Positions 1 through 8,734 of a stretch of DNA of 64,000 nucleotides are shown here, one piece after another (within the stretch, counting starts at the first letter, position 1; the number at the start of each line of letters is the position of its first letter). The position numbers were made by a program, and so were the translations under genes. The notes below the pieces were generated by a model that had not been told where the DNA came from, did not search any database, and worked only from the letters and a program-made list of their open reading frames with translations. Origin of the DNA: Ardenticatenaceae bacterium. Lineage in GTDB: Bacteria > Chloroflexota > Anaerolineae > Promineifilales > Promineifilaceae. The DNA is taken from contig JACKBS010000008.1 in NCBI GenBank assembly GCA_020634435.1, positions 248,001 through 312,000 of the forward strand, given 5' to 3'.

Positions 1-728
1 TCAAAATCCGCCAGCTCGCCAATTGCCTGTGGCTGTCCGGGCTGCGTGATGTCAAAAATGTCGATGCGGCCCGGCTGGTTCACGAGCAGCAGATTGCCCG
101 TGCTGGTGAGCCGGGTTGCCTGGCCAGTGGGCAGAGTGAGACTGGTCGTAGGCACGGCCGTTTCCAGTTGGCCAATGTCCCAGACGCTCAGGGTGGTTTC
201 ATCGCTGCCGGTAACGGCCGTAACGTACAAAAAATCATTAGCGATGGCCATGCTTTGCGCGGTGCCTGCCAGTGGCAGACGGGCCACCGGCTGCATGTCG
301 GGCAGATGGCGCACGTCTAACACCTCTATCCAGCCCGGTTCTGCCACCACGTAGGCGGCATCATTGGACAGTTCCAGCAGGTGCACCACGCCCCCCAGCG
401 GCACCGATCGCCCCACCACCTGCGGATTGGCCGGATCGCTGAGCGAAACGGCCGTTACCCTGAGCCCTTCCCCCACAAAGGCCACTTCCCCAGCAACCGC
501 CACAGCCATCGCCGCGCCGCCCACCTGATCTACCAACGTCAGTTGGCCCGTGGGCAGCACTTCGGCGGTTTCGGGGACGGCCGTTTCCGTGGCGGGTGGA
601 ATCGGTGTGGGTGAGGGAACGGCCGTCGCGGTCGTTTCATGGCTGATCTCGTCGGCGGGCACGGTGGGCGTGCAGGCCGCTACCAGCGCCAGCAGCAAAA
701 AAAGCCAGGGTAGCAGTTGTTTTTTCAT
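1..728 (-). CDS. LVIVD-repeat-like lipoprotein (C-terminus cut by window edge)
   Basis: A lipoprotein signal peptide opens the protein (MKKQ, a hydrophobic stretch, then LVAAC with the lipid-accepting Cys at residue 19). A Thr/Pro-rich linker of about 40 residues follows. The rest consists of beta-propeller-like repeats of the form GLRVTAVSLSDPANP and IDIFDITQPGQP, which resemble LVIVD/surface beta-propeller proteins. The reading frame runs off the left edge, so about 242 residues are visible. It is presumably anchored on the outer face of the membrane; the binding target is unknown. Five ACGGCCGT palindromes lie in this frame. Family assignment is by repeat pattern only. Confidence 0.7.
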   Translation of the reverse strand, partial: MKKQLLPWLFLLLALVAACTPTVPADEISHETTATAVPSPTPIPPATETAVPETAEVLPTGQLTLVDQVGGAAMAVAVAGEVAFVGEGLRVTAVSLSDPANPQVVGRSVPLGGVVHLLELSNDAAYVVAEPGWIEVLDVRHLPDMQPVARLPLAGTAQSMAIANDFLYVTAVTGSDETTLSVWDIGQLETAVPTTSLTLPTGQATRLTSTGNLLLVNQPGRIDIFDITQPGQPQAIGELADF

Positions 729-761
729 GACGTGCTCTTAGTACCTATCCGAATATTTGCC

Positions 762-840
762 ACAGAGTTCACAGAGATCATAGAGGCGAAGGTGCATTTC
801 TCAGATTTCTCTTCTTCCTCTGTGGCTTTTTCGGATAGAT
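762..840. repeat. CACAGAG-type intergenic repeat, copy 1
   Basis: The gap between the lipoprotein and the DUF1499 gene holds a purine-rich/pyrimidine-rich inverted arrangement (CACAGAGTTCACAGAGA and later CTTCCTCTGTGGC). Related sequence recurs near 8649-8720 and 13764-13865. It is noncoding filler of a dispersed repeat family. Confidence 0.5.
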
Positions 841-842
841 TC

Positions 843-1310
843 TTAGTTTTCAAACGCGGCGCGAACTTTTTCCATGCGCTGACGATTGGCTCCCGCATCG
901 CCATAGCCAAGGCGGGAGGCCGAACGAAACTGAATCAGACCCGCCGGTTCATCGAAGTAAAACTCCACGTCATCCACAAAATGCCAGACGGCCGTTCTGG
1001 CCTCGGCATAAATGTAGGTGGGCGAGTCGGTGATGATGGTGTAGCTGGGATCGGCTTGCAGGATGGCCAAAATGGTGTCATGGGCAACGGCCGTATTCCC
1101 ATCATAGGCAATCGGTTCGATGGCGTGTTGCTCGTCGGTGGCCTGGGTTGAGACGCAGTTGGGACTATCTGGACAGGGTTGGAAACGGCCGTTGCTAACG
1201 CCCAAATTGTCCGGCATGGGGCTGGTACGGGTGATGAGCCAGCGCAGCAGCACAAAAGCAGCCAGGCCACCAACGATGAGAAAGATCGCGAGTTTGAGTA
1301 ATCGAGGCAT
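843..1310 (-). CDS. DUF1499 family membrane-anchored protein
   Basis: 155 residues. An N-terminal membrane anchor (residues about 5-25) precedes a soluble domain that contains the DUF1499 hallmark CPDSPNCVST (residues about 46-55) and a conserved central WHFVDDVEFYFDE segment. The length is typical of the family, whose biochemical role is not known. The ATG is preceded by a GGAG Shine-Dalgarno. The gene stands alone on the minus strand between the lipoprotein gene and the MFS exporter. Confidence 0.8.
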   Translation of the reverse strand: MPRLLKLAIFLIVGGLAAFVLLRWLITRTSPMPDNLGVSNGRFQPCPDSPNCVSTQATDEQHAIEPIAYDGNTAVAHDTILAILQADPSYTIITDSPTYIYAEARTAVWHFVDDVEFYFDEPAGLIQFRSASRLGYGDAGANRQRMEKVRAAFEN

Positions 1311-1382
1311 CTGTTTTCTCCAGAGTGTGATGAGTGGATTTTACTGTTGGTAATGGGCATTCTGGAAAATTTTCACCCTTAC

Positions 1383-2948
1383 CTAATCTCGCTCGCGCTT
1401 GAGCCAAAACGCAACCAGCAATGCCAACACGGCCACGCCTGCCGAAATGAGAAATGTTTCGGTGAGCACCTCAACGGTGACGTTGGTCAGGCCATCGGCC
1501 AGGGCACGTTGGTAGGTGGGGTCGCTTAGTGGCAAATCGGGCAGGTCGATGAGCTTGCGCAGAATCTCGAAGCGGTACAGGCCCCAGGCGGTGAGGCCAG
1601 ACAGCCCCACGCTCATGCCCATGAGGCGCAGCACAATCACCAGACTGCTGGCAATGCCTCGCTGATCTTCTGGGGCGGCGTTGATAACGGCCGTTCCAAT
1701 CGGCGCAATCACCAGGCCAAAGCCCGTGCCCAGGATGACCAGATGGGCTGCCATGTTTAGGTAGGGTGTGTCTACCAGCCAGAGCCAGCCCATGAGCCCC
1801 ATGCCCACAGCGCAAAAGAACAGACCAACGGCCGTTACCGGGCGATAGCTCCATCGTTCAGTCAGCTGGCCACCTGCCCAGGCCATGACGGCCATCGCCC
1901 CAGTCATGCCGCTGAGCAGATAGCCGCTGGTGAGAGCGGCCGTTTCCACATCAAATTCCAGCACATTGATCAACAGCGGCACATTCACCATGGCGATAAT
2001 TAAAATGCCCCCAACCAGGAAATTGATCAAAATGGCGGGGGAAAAGTTGCGGCGGCGGAAGAGGGTGAGGTCGATGAGGGGGGGCGGGGTGACAAGGTGA
2101 CGGGGTGACGGGGTGACCCCACCTTCTGTTTGCGCCTGGTTTCTCTTGCCGAGATAGGCTTCGATGGCGAGGAAGAGGGCAAAGGTAATGGCGGCGATGA
2201 TGTAAAGAAGGGTGGTGTTGGTGGTGGGTTCGTTGTTTTGCAGCTGGGCAAAGCCACCGGCCGCCTGCACATCACCGCTGTTGAGCAGGGCAATGTTGAG
2301 GCTAATGAGAGAAATGGTGAGAACGGCCGTACCCAACCAGTCGATCCGCTCGCGTGTTTTGGGTTCGGGCAAATCGCGCAGCGCCCACCAGGCGGCGACA
2401 ATACCAATCAGGCTTAGCGGAATGTTGAGGTAAAACTGCCACTGCCAGGTCAGAAAGCGAATCAGCACCGCGCCATAGAGCGGTCCCCACACCCAGCCAG
2501 CGGTATCAATCGCGCCCAACGCGCCCAGCGCCGAGGCCCGCTTGTCGCGTGGGTACACATCGCCAATGACGGCCATGGCGACGGGTACCATGGCCCCACC
2601 GCCCAGCGCCGTCAGCACACGCCCCACAATGAAACTGTTCAGGTCCGGGGCCAGCGGCACCCAAATCGACCCCACCAAAAACAGCACCAGGGAACCAACA
2701 TACACCGCCCGCCGCCCCAAAATATCGCTCAAACGGCCGATAAAGGGCATCACCACCACGTAGGCAATCAGGTAGGCGTTGACAATCCAGGCGGCCCGGT
2801 CCAGTCCTTCTGGCAAGGGAATCTCCAAATCGAAGATAATCTGGCGCAGCATGGTAGAAACTACCGTCAGGTCGTCGGCGGCGACAAAAACGCCAAAGGC
2901 GACCACGAGTAGAATGAGGCGAGGGGAGAGTGTGCGGCGTGCAGGCAT
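1383..2948 (-). CDS. MFS drug/efflux transporter (DHA2-like)
   Basis: 521 residues with about 14 hydrophobic segments. The MFS loop motif between TM2 and TM3 is visible (GRLSDILGRR), and the segment FIVGRVLTALGGG matches the DHA2 (EmrB/QacA) pattern. It probably exports small molecules by proton antiport; the substrate is not predictable. I place the start at the ATG at 2948. An in-frame ATG exists at 2990, but the 14 codons between them are made entirely of the AATTACCCAATTAC intergenic repeat and give a non-conserved leader (LNYPITQLPNYRL). A loop near residues 270-290 is unusually charged. Confidence 0.85.
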   Translation of the reverse strand: MPARRTLSPRLILLVVAFGVFVAADDLTVVSTMLRQIIFDLEIPLPEGLDRAAWIVNAYLIAYVVVMPFIGRLSDILGRRAVYVGSLVLFLVGSIWVPLAPDLNSFIVGRVLTALGGGAMVPVAMAVIGDVYPRDKRASALGALGAIDTAGWVWGPLYGAVLIRFLTWQWQFYLNIPLSLIGIVAAWWALRDLPEPKTRERIDWLGTAVLTISLISLNIALLNSGDVQAAGGFAQLQNNEPTTNTTLLYIIAAITFALFLAIEAYLGKRNQAQTEGGVTPSPRHLVTPPPLIDLTLFRRRNFSPAILINFLVGGILIIAMVNVPLLINVLEFDVETAALTSGYLLSGMTGAMAVMAWAGGQLTERWSYRPVTAVGLFFCAVGMGLMGWLWLVDTPYLNMAAHLVILGTGFGLVIAPIGTAVINAAPEDQRGIASSLVIVLRLMGMSVGLSGLTAWGLYRFEILRKLIDLPDLPLSDPTYQRALADGLTNVTVEVLTETFLISAGVAVLALLVAFWLKRERD

Positions 2949-2952
2949 GAGG

Positions 2953-3015
2953 CGGTAATTGGGTAATTGAGTAATTGGGTAATTAAGCAACTAATTACCC
3001 AATTACTCAATTGCT
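2953..3015. repeat. AATTACCCAATTACTCAATT inverted repeat, copy 1
   Basis: An AT-rich palindromic element made of the unit GGTAATTGAGTAATTGGGTAATT followed by its reverse complement, between the Nfu-like gene and the MFS gene. A second copy lies at about 18115-18178. It can form a long hairpin in the minus-strand transcript. Confidence 0.7.
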
Positions 3016-3018
3016 TTT

Positions 3019-3297
3019 TTACAAGAAGAAGTCCTTCAGCGCAGCGGAAATATCGCTGATGATGATGTGCCAGGGTGTGTCTGGGTCGCGCTGTAGGGTG
3101 AGATCGCTGCCCTCAATTTGCAGCGTGCGGATGCCTTCGATGACGGCCAGCGCCTGAGCGACGGGCGTGCCTTCTTCCATTTCGTCCGGGGTGTTGTACT
3201 GCTCAACATCCCCTTCATTCAGGCGCAAATTGGTGGTGACAGTGAGAATACGGCCGTCGTCGCTCAGTTCAGTTTCAATCTCAATGTATTCAGACAT
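3019..3297 (-). CDS. Nfu/NifU N-terminal domain-like small protein
   Basis: 92 residues. The C-terminal half (GTPVAQALAVIEGIRTLQIE, then a short strand and WHIIISDISAALKDFF) matches the pattern of the Nfu N-terminal domain (S-PLA--L--I-GV--V-FG-DFITV). The CXXC-bearing NifU domain that normally follows is absent, so it cannot hold a cluster as Nfu does. I chose the ATG at 3297: upstream codons lack conservation and a TATAAT box (3305-3310 on the minus strand) lies 7 nt ahead, so the transcript is probably leaderless. Function inferred only. Confidence 0.6.
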   Translation of the reverse strand: MSEYIEIETELSDDGRILTVTTNLRLNEGDVEQYNTPDEMEEGTPVAQALAVIEGIRTLQIEGSDLTLQRDPDTPWHIIISDISAALKDFFL

Positions 3298-3304
3298 GGC
3301 CAAA

Positions 3305-3310
3305 ATTATA
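3305..3310 (-). promoter_or_regulatory. -10 box of a probable leaderless transcript (Nfu-like gene)
   Basis: Minus-strand TATAAT ends 7 nt before the ATG at 3297 and no Shine-Dalgarno is present. The -35 region is poor. Transcription would start at or within a base or two of the start codon. Confidence 0.5.
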
Positions 3311-3416
3311 ACAGTGATGAACGTGATCGGCAGATGTTTGGCGGGTACGGTATAATTGCCGCTAATCGGTGAACGGTAAGCCGTCAACGGATAACGGAAC
3401 AGAAGGAGCTTGAGTG

Positions 3417-3629
3417 ATGAACAAAGTTTTTAGCTTTATGGCGGGGGCAATTTGTGGCGCGTTGGTAGGTGGTGTGACAGCCCTCTTGCTTACCCCGGCT
3501 TCAGGGAATGATTTGCGGGCCGAAGCCATCGCCCGTTGGGAAGCGGCTAAAGAAGATGCACAACAGGCGCGCAGCCAAACCCGGCAGCAGTTAGAAGCAG
3601 AATTTGAGACGATGAAAGGGAGTCGGTAA
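3417..3629 (+). CDS. YtxH-like small membrane protein
   Basis: 70 residues: a glycine-rich N-terminal membrane segment (AGAICGALVGGVTALLLTPASG) is followed by a charged, Gln/Glu-rich helix. This layout is that of YtxH/gas-vesicle-like envelope proteins, in which the LLxTPxSG motif is characteristic. Start: AAGGAG lies just upstream; ATG at 3417 has better spacing than the GTG at 3414. A plus-strand TATAAT at 3351-3356 could serve it. Role in the envelope unknown. Confidence 0.7.
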   Translation: MNKVFSFMAGAICGALVGGVTALLLTPASGNDLRAEAIARWEAAKEDAQQARSQTRQQLEAEFETMKGSR

Positions 3630-3685
3630 TCGGTATTCGGTGAGCGGTAATCCGTGCCCAGTGACCGATTACGGCTTACTGTTCT
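3627..3685. repeat. CGGTAATCGG-type intergenic repeat
   Basis: Convergent gap between the YtxH-like gene and the protease gene. It consists of CGGTAAT/CCGATTAC units in inverted arrangement. The same family occurs at about 3361-3395, 15226-15304, 18771-18853 and 53909-53938. Confidence 0.6.
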
Positions 3686-5847
3686 ACGGTTAGCCAGTAG
3701 GTAGCCGTTTCATTGGTGAAGGCGGTTTGGGGCATAATAACCAATACGCCGCCGCCTTTGCCAATTTCCAGGGTCCATTGCCCCTGATTGTTGGGGGCCA
3801 ATCCCAATGTTTTGACGATGGGGTTGGGGCCTTCCTCGATCAGCAAGACACTCCATTTTTGCGGGATTTGCCAGCCCATTTGCACAAAGCCGTTGGCCTG
3901 CCAGCCGTCGGTGATGCCTTCTACATCGGAGTCATAGCCTAGTTGTGGAATAGAAATATCGTCTAGGGCAAAGCCGCGCTCGGAGATGCCGCCATCGGTG
4001 AGCACTTCAAAGCGCACCTGGATTATTTTCCCGGCGTAGCTGCTCAGGTCCAACGACTGCTTGAGCCAACCATCGGCTGACCCTTCTGCATCGGCGGAAC
4101 GGCCGTTGTAAGCCGGGCCAAATTCGCCAAAGCTGCGCTGCATGGGCGATAAAATGTCCCAGGTTTGCCCGCCATCAGCTGAGACTGAGATGTACGCGTA
4201 GTCATAATCCTCTTCCAGCTCGTACCAAACAGCATAGCGCAGCGTGGCCTGGCTGACGCCTGATAGATCAAAGGTGGCGGTAAGCTGAGCATTCATGTCG
4301 TCGATGCCGGGGGCGTACCACATTTGTTCACCGCTGCGCGGCGGCCCATCGGTGAGATTTACGGCCGTATCGCCCGCAAAGGTAATGGTTGTTTCCCCAC
4401 GCAAACTGCTCAGATCGATGTAGTGCACGCCAAACTGCTCCATTTCTTCCAGGCGCTCCAACGAAGGTTCGCTGGGCTCCATTTTGGCGGCAATGTACGG
4501 CTGGCGAATGTTGAGGGATTGGTAGTAATACGGCCGTTCCGCATTGTCGTTGTCTAAGTAGTTGGCGGCGGCCCAAGCGGCCGTAAATTCTTCCAGCGTG
4601 GTGTCTGGCTGGTAGCCTTGCAAGATAGCCCATACGCTGCCCATGCCATTGGCTGGGTGTCGCGCCAGCTCTTGAATGGCGGCATCGCCTAACTGCTCCC
4701 ACAAATAAACAGAAAAGAGATAGGCTCCGGCATAATGAGCATACACCTGCTCATCTTCGTAATCCCAGCTGTTCAGGCGGATTTCTGGCTGTTCCAGGTA
4801 GTCGATGCTGGGGGCAGTGTCGTCGAAGCCGACATACAGTTCGGCCAGCTGCGACAGCCCTTCGTTGAGCCACACCGTCTCGCTGGGGTCAATGTACCAT
4901 TGGATGAGGTGCTGCACTTCATGCACTAGCGTGCCGTAGTACAGATTGGTCCCCAGCGTGAGCTCACCCATGTTCATGTAAATCAGCTCTTGCTCGTTGG
5001 AGTGGCGGTAGAGCGTGCGGGGGAATTCATCCTCGCTGCTGAAACGGCCGAGTTCCTCATCGGCACCGTGTTGGGCGTGCAGCACAGAAAAGCGCGGATC
5101 GCCATCTATGCCCGGCGTCCACACCTCGCCAAAGAGGCGTATCAGTTGGGGATAAAACTCACTTTCAAAGCGCTCGGCGGCTTGCCGCACTTCCGCCGGG
5201 TCCAGGTCCAGGCCGTCCTCTACCCAAAAATAGACATGCTCGGTCATGGCTACCAAGGTGGCATCGACATTCTCGGAACTGTTGTAGAACTGGGCGACAT
5301 CTCCCAGGTTGTGGGCGGTGCTGGTAACGGTGCGCGAGCCTAAGTTTTCTTTGCCCAGGCGAACGGCCGTTTCAAAATAATCGTTTGAGGGGTAGTTGCT
5401 GCTGTACAGGAGTGTCAGATCACTGTCGGCCCGGTTTGTCAGGAGGCGCTGGTCGATTTCTGCGGGAATTTCCGCCTCGACGGGCTCGCTCGCGATGACG
5501 TTGGCCTTGGTGGGTGGTTCCGGCGTGGCGGTGGTGGGGTCTACGGGGGTGTCGGTGGGTTGTTCAGCGATTTCGGCCGTGGCTGTAACCGATCCCTCCC
5601 GCCCGCCATTAGAGGGGCGCGTCGGCTCAGGCGTTTCCCCGCTTTGGTTGTCGCGGCGTTCCGGCGTAGATGTTGCCAGCTCCTGCATAATCTCATCGCC
5701 GTACTCGGTCCAGGCGTAGTAGCCTGCGCCTACCACCATACAGGCCAGGCACATGAAAACAACCAGGCAGCCGCCTAAAATAAACCAGATACGTCGATTG
5801 TTGTTTTTAGAAGTTGGGATGTTCGGTTCAAATTCGTTAGTGGTCAT
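3676..5847 (-). CDS. Membrane-anchored zinc metalloprotease with M6-like C-terminal domain
   Basis: 723 residues. A cytoplasmic tail of about 20 residues precedes one transmembrane helix (about 21-45), then a Thr/Pro/Glu-rich stalk (to about 135), then the catalytic domain. HEVQH (a HEXXH zinc site) followed about 14 residues later by WLNEGLSQLAE gives the gluzincin pattern with the third ligand Glu. The C-terminal 250 residues contain a carbohydrate-binding-like sandwich and the segment RGFALDDISIP seen in immune-inhibitor-A-type M6 peptidases. It likely cleaves extracellular proteins from the membrane surface. The start at 5847 (MTTNEFEP) is preferred over an upstream ATG at 5865 that adds six unconserved residues. 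Confidence 0.8.
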   Translation of the reverse strand: MTTNEFEPNIPTSKNNNRRIWFILGGCLVVFMCLACMVVGAGYYAWTEYGDEIMQELATSTPERRDNQSGETPEPTRPSNGGREGSVTATAEIAEQPTDTPVDPTTATPEPPTKANVIASEPVEAEIPAEIDQRLLTNRADSDLTLLYSSNYPSNDYFETAVRLGKENLGSRTVTSTAHNLGDVAQFYNSSENVDATLVAMTEHVYFWVEDGLDLDPAEVRQAAERFESEFYPQLIRLFGEVWTPGIDGDPRFSVLHAQHGADEELGRFSSEDEFPRTLYRHSNEQELIYMNMGELTLGTNLYYGTLVHEVQHLIQWYIDPSETVWLNEGLSQLAELYVGFDDTAPSIDYLEQPEIRLNSWDYEDEQVYAHYAGAYLFSVYLWEQLGDAAIQELARHPANGMGSVWAILQGYQPDTTLEEFTAAWAAANYLDNDNAERPYYYQSLNIRQPYIAAKMEPSEPSLERLEEMEQFGVHYIDLSSLRGETTITFAGDTAVNLTDGPPRSGEQMWYAPGIDDMNAQLTATFDLSGVSQATLRYAVWYELEEDYDYAYISVSADGGQTWDILSPMQRSFGEFGPAYNGRSADAEGSADGWLKQSLDLSSYAGKIIQVRFEVLTDGGISERGFALDDISIPQLGYDSDVEGITDGWQANGFVQMGWQIPQKWSVLLIEEGPNPIVKTLGLAPNNQGQWTLEIGKGGGVLVIMPQTAFTNETATYWLTVEQ

Positions 5848-6302
5848 AATTCCGCAATCAATCAAAGGTTAGGTGTCAGATACCATTTTGGTTAGGATAG
5901 CGTTCTCCTGGTGAATGTCCATAGGAAATGGTTGCTCTCCTGGTTTCTATTAATCTATCGAGCATTCGGTCTCTGTACGATATAAGGGCCAAAACGATGC
6001 ATATGTGAGGAAGAAACGGCCGTTGCTCACTTTTAGCCAGTTTAATTCCTGCCAAAGGGTGCCGTCAAGCCGCAAACGACGCTGTTCGTAGGTTGGCATT
6101 TGCCCACCGCTGCGGATAATCAACAACAGCTAAATGAGTGACTGGCGGGCGCAACTGATGCCGCCTGCCTGGGTTTTGTACTGTGGAAGAGGGCATTCGG
6201 CAGCTTAACCATTGAGCCAAAAGCTGACCTATTACAAAAAGCCACACCAAACTTTGTTTCGGCCGTAGGATAAGTGCTGTATCAGGCGGCTTGAGGAATT
6301 CT
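5848..6302. other. Gene-free stretch between the protease and fabH genes
   Basis: About 455 bp in a divergent gap. I found no convincing reading frame, tRNA or terminator. It holds one ACGGCCGT palindrome (6016-6023) and one TCGGCCGT near-copy, plus a GAGGAA Shine-Dalgarno for the fabH gene at its right end. Promoters for both flanking genes are expected here but none is close to consensus. Confidence 0.5.
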
Positions 6303-7463
6303 ATGAAATATGCACACATTGTCGGTTGGGGCAGCTATCGTCCCGACAAAATTTTGACAAACAACGATCTGGCGCGGATGGTGGACACATCCGATGAATG
6401 GATTTTTACCCGGACGGGTATTCGCGAGCGGCGCATTGCCAGCGAACGCGAAACAACGGCCACCCTGGCTTTTGAAGCCGCGGCCCGCGCGCTGGTGGTG
6501 GCTGATATGCATCCCTCCCAGGTGGACCTGATCATTGTGGCGACCTCCACGCCCGAATACATCTTCCCGGCGACGGCAAGCCGAGTGCAGGATTATTTGG
6601 GCGCAACCCGCGCTGGCGCGTTTGATTTGAGTGCGGCGTGTTCCGGCTTTGTGTATGGTCTGAGCATGGCAGCCCAGTCGATCCAGTCTGGGGCGGTGCG
6701 GAATGCCGTGGTGATTGGGGCCGAAACGATGTCGCGGGTACTGGATTGGGAAGATCGTGGCACTTGCATCCTTTTTGGCGATGGTGCGGGCGCGGTGGTG
6801 CTGAAAGGGTCCTCAATACCGGGCGGGGTGTTGGCCTCAACCCTGCGCTCCGATGGCTCTGGCGGTGACATGCTCAGCCTACCCGCCGTTTACCACAACC
6901 CAATGCCTATGCTGGGGCCGGAATATTTGCGCAATGGGCACCAGAAAAACACGGTAGCAATGAACGGCCGTCAGGTGTTCCGGTTTGCCACGCAGGTGGT
7001 GGCTGATTCCATTGAAGAAACGGTGCTGAAAGCCGGGTTAACTATGGATGAAGTGGCGCTCATCGTGCCGCACCAGGCCAATGTGCGCATTATTGAAACA
7101 GCGGCCAAGCGTCTGCGCGTTCCGGTGGAGCGCTTTTACATGAATGTGGAATCCATGGGCAATACGTCGGCCGCCTCTATCCCAATTGCTTTGTGTGATG
7201 CGGTGAGCGAAGGTCGTTTGCGCCCTGATGACAATGTGGTGTTTGTCGGTTTTGGCGGTGGGCTCACTTGGGCCGCTTCCGTGTTGAAGTGGGATGTAAC
7301 CCCGCCGGAAGTCTCACTGCCGCGCCGGGAATGGCGGCGGGCACGTTACATCGTGGCCCGGACCCGATCCAAGCTGAAGAAGTGGCGGCGCAAGATTATT
7401 GACACGGTGGCGGGATCGCCAACCCCCAATGCGAGGATGCGTGATGCAGATAAGAAGCAGTAA
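6303..7463 (+). CDS. fabH: 3-oxoacyl-ACP synthase III family protein
   Basis: 386 residues. It matches KAS III, which condenses acyl-CoA with malonyl-ACP to start fatty-acid synthesis. The catalytic triad is present: Cys in DLSAACSGFVYG, His in IVPHQANVRII and Asn in GNTSAASIP. The N-terminal TGIRERRIA motif is canonical. The protein is longer than usual because after the normal final strand (VLKW) it carries a basic tail of about 50 residues rich in Arg/Lys. The ATG at 6303 follows GAGGAA; a TTG at 6291 in frame is not needed. The next gene starts inside its 3' end (20 bp overlap), so the two are co-transcribed. Confidence 0.88.
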   Translation: MKYAHIVGWGSYRPDKILTNNDLARMVDTSDEWIFTRTGIRERRIASERETTATLAFEAAARALVVADMHPSQVDLIIVATSTPEYIFPATASRVQDYLGATRAGAFDLSAACSGFVYGLSMAAQSIQSGAVRNAVVIGAETMSRVLDWEDRGTCILFGDGAGAVVLKGSSIPGGVLASTLRSDGSGGDMLSLPAVYHNPMPMLGPEYLRNGHQKNTVAMNGRQVFRFATQVVADSIEETVLKAGLTMDEVALIVPHQANVRIIETAAKRLRVPVERFYMNVESMGNTSAASIPIALCDAVSEGRLRPDDNVVFVGFGGGLTWAASVLKWDVTPPEVSLPRREWRRARYIVARTRSKLKKWRRKIIDTVAGSPTPNARMRDADKKQ

Positions 7464-8076
7464 GCGGATGCAACGGCCGTTGCCCAACTGGTTTTGGGGT
7501 GTGCCGCTGGTGTTGCTGGTGGGTGTCGCCCTGTTAATTGCCTTTGGCCCCGAAGAGCGCACGCTAGGCCAGGGGATTCGGTCGGTGTACCTGCACGTTG
7601 GGTTGATTTGGACCGGCTTGATGGGGTTTGGCGTAACGGCCGTATTGGGCATCGGCGTGCTGCTCACAGAAAAGCCCTTCTGGCTGCGCTGGTTTGTGCC
7701 GGTCAGCTGGGTGGCGCTGGGCTTTTATGCCGCTGGCGTCTTCATGAGCATGGTGGCCTCAGCCGATAATTGGGGCGCGGTCTTTTTGCAGGAACCGCGC
7801 ATGGCCGCCTCGCTGAATGGGCTGGCCGTGGCTACCATTTTGCTGGTGCTGGGCAGCTGGCAGCCCTGGCCACGGGTGCGCGGCGCTTTAGGGGCAAGCA
7901 TCATCTTTGTGCTGCTCTGGTTCAACTTTAGCGCGGAACTAGTGCTGCACCCGCAAAACCCCATCACCAACTCCGAAGCTACGCCCATCCAGCTTACCTT
8001 TTTGCTGGTGACCACCTTGTTTGTGCTGCTGGCGGGGTGGGTGGTATGGTTGCTGCGTTTCGCCAAACTAAAATAG
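7444..8076 (+). CDS. CcmC-like six-helix membrane protein
   Basis: 210 residues with six hydrophobic segments. The region RSVYLHVGLIWTGL and the later WGAVFLQEPRMAASLN align by pattern with CcmC/ABC heme-exporter membrane proteins (IMYIHVPSAW and WGTWWTWDPRLT), but the Trp-rich WWD signature is eroded, so heme handling is doubtful. It overlaps fabH by 20 bp and shares its operon. The ATG at 7444 has GAGG upstream; an alternative ATG at 7468 would remove the overlap. Distant homology, moderate certainty. Confidence 0.5.
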   Translation: MQIRSSKRMQRPLPNWFWGVPLVLLVGVALLIAFGPEERTLGQGIRSVYLHVGLIWTGLMGFGVTAVLGIGVLLTEKPFWLRWFVPVSWVALGFYAAGVFMSMVASADNWGAVFLQEPRMAASLNGLAVATILLVLGSWQPWPRVRGALGASIIFVLLWFNFSAELVLHPQNPITNSEATPIQLTFLLVTTLFVLLAGWVVWLLRFAKLK

Positions 8077-8087
8077 CTCGACTTATC

Positions 8088-8139
8088 TTCCCCGGAAACT
8101 TACCTGATGGTGTGTCGCTTGTTGGCAGTTTCCGGGGAA
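8088..8139. repeat. TTCCCCGGAAACT inverted repeat, copy 1 (possible terminator)
   Basis: Perfect 13-bp arms (8088-8100 and 8127-8139) separated by 26 bp form a strong hairpin after the CcmC-like gene. No poly-T tract follows, so it is either a weak terminator or a dispersed element; a near-copy lies at 51492-51524. Confidence 0.6.
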
Positions 8140-8155
8140 ATCTGCCCCAAATCCC

Positions 8156-8641
8156 ATGATCATTCGCGAAGCAACTGAGCAAGATTTTGACGCCATCTGG
8201 CCCATCTTCCACGAGATTGTGGCCGCTGGGGAGACCTACGCTTACGACCGCGACACCAGCCAGAATGAGGCGCGGCGCATTTGGATGCACGCGCCCCGCC
8301 AGACGTTTGTGGCGGAGGTAGACGGCCGTATCCTGGGCACCTACTACCTTAAAACCAATCAAGCTGGGCCGGGTAGCCATGTGTGCAACTGCGGCTACAT
8401 GGTCGCTTCGCAGGCGCGCGGCATGGGTGTGGCCACCGCTATGTGTGACCATTCGCAACAAACGGCCGTTGCGCTGGGCTACAAGGCAATGCAGTTCAAC
8501 TTTGTGGCCTCAACTAACGAGGGCGCGTTAAGGCTCTGGCAGAAGCTGGGTTTTGCCATTGTTGGGCGACTGCCCAGAGCGTTTAACCATCCAACCAAAG
8601 GATTTGTGGACGCCCTGGTGATGTATAAGTGGCTGGGTTAG
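8156..8641 (+). CDS. GNAT family N-acetyltransferase
   Basis: 161 residues, full length for the family. The N-terminus MIIREATEQDFDAIWPIFHEI and the acetyl-CoA binding loop ASQARGMGVATAM (Q/R-x-x-G-x-G/A) are clear; the C-terminal NEGALRLWQKLGFAIVGRLPRAF is the usual final helix-strand. It resembles the PhnO/YhhY-type subgroup that acetylates small amines, but the substrate cannot be read from sequence. It sits alone after a repeat hairpin. Confidence 0.85.
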   Translation: MIIREATEQDFDAIWPIFHEIVAAGETYAYDRDTSQNEARRIWMHAPRQTFVAEVDGRILGTYYLKTNQAGPGSHVCNCGYMVASQARGMGVATAMCDHSQQTAVALGYKAMQFNFVASTNEGALRLWQKLGFAIVGRLPRAFNHPTKGFVDALVMYKWLG

Positions 8642-8734
8642 GGGTGGAAAGCGACACAGAGTTACGCAGAGAAAACACAAAGTTTCACAGAGAGATTTTG
8701 GAGAAATATTGGCGTTCTTGGCGGTAAAAGTAGA

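Noticed and set aside
6065..6319. Possible 84-codon minus-strand gene in the gap before fabH
   Set aside because: Overlaps the fabH ribosome-binding site, has no ribosome-binding site of its own and no recognisable sequence pattern.
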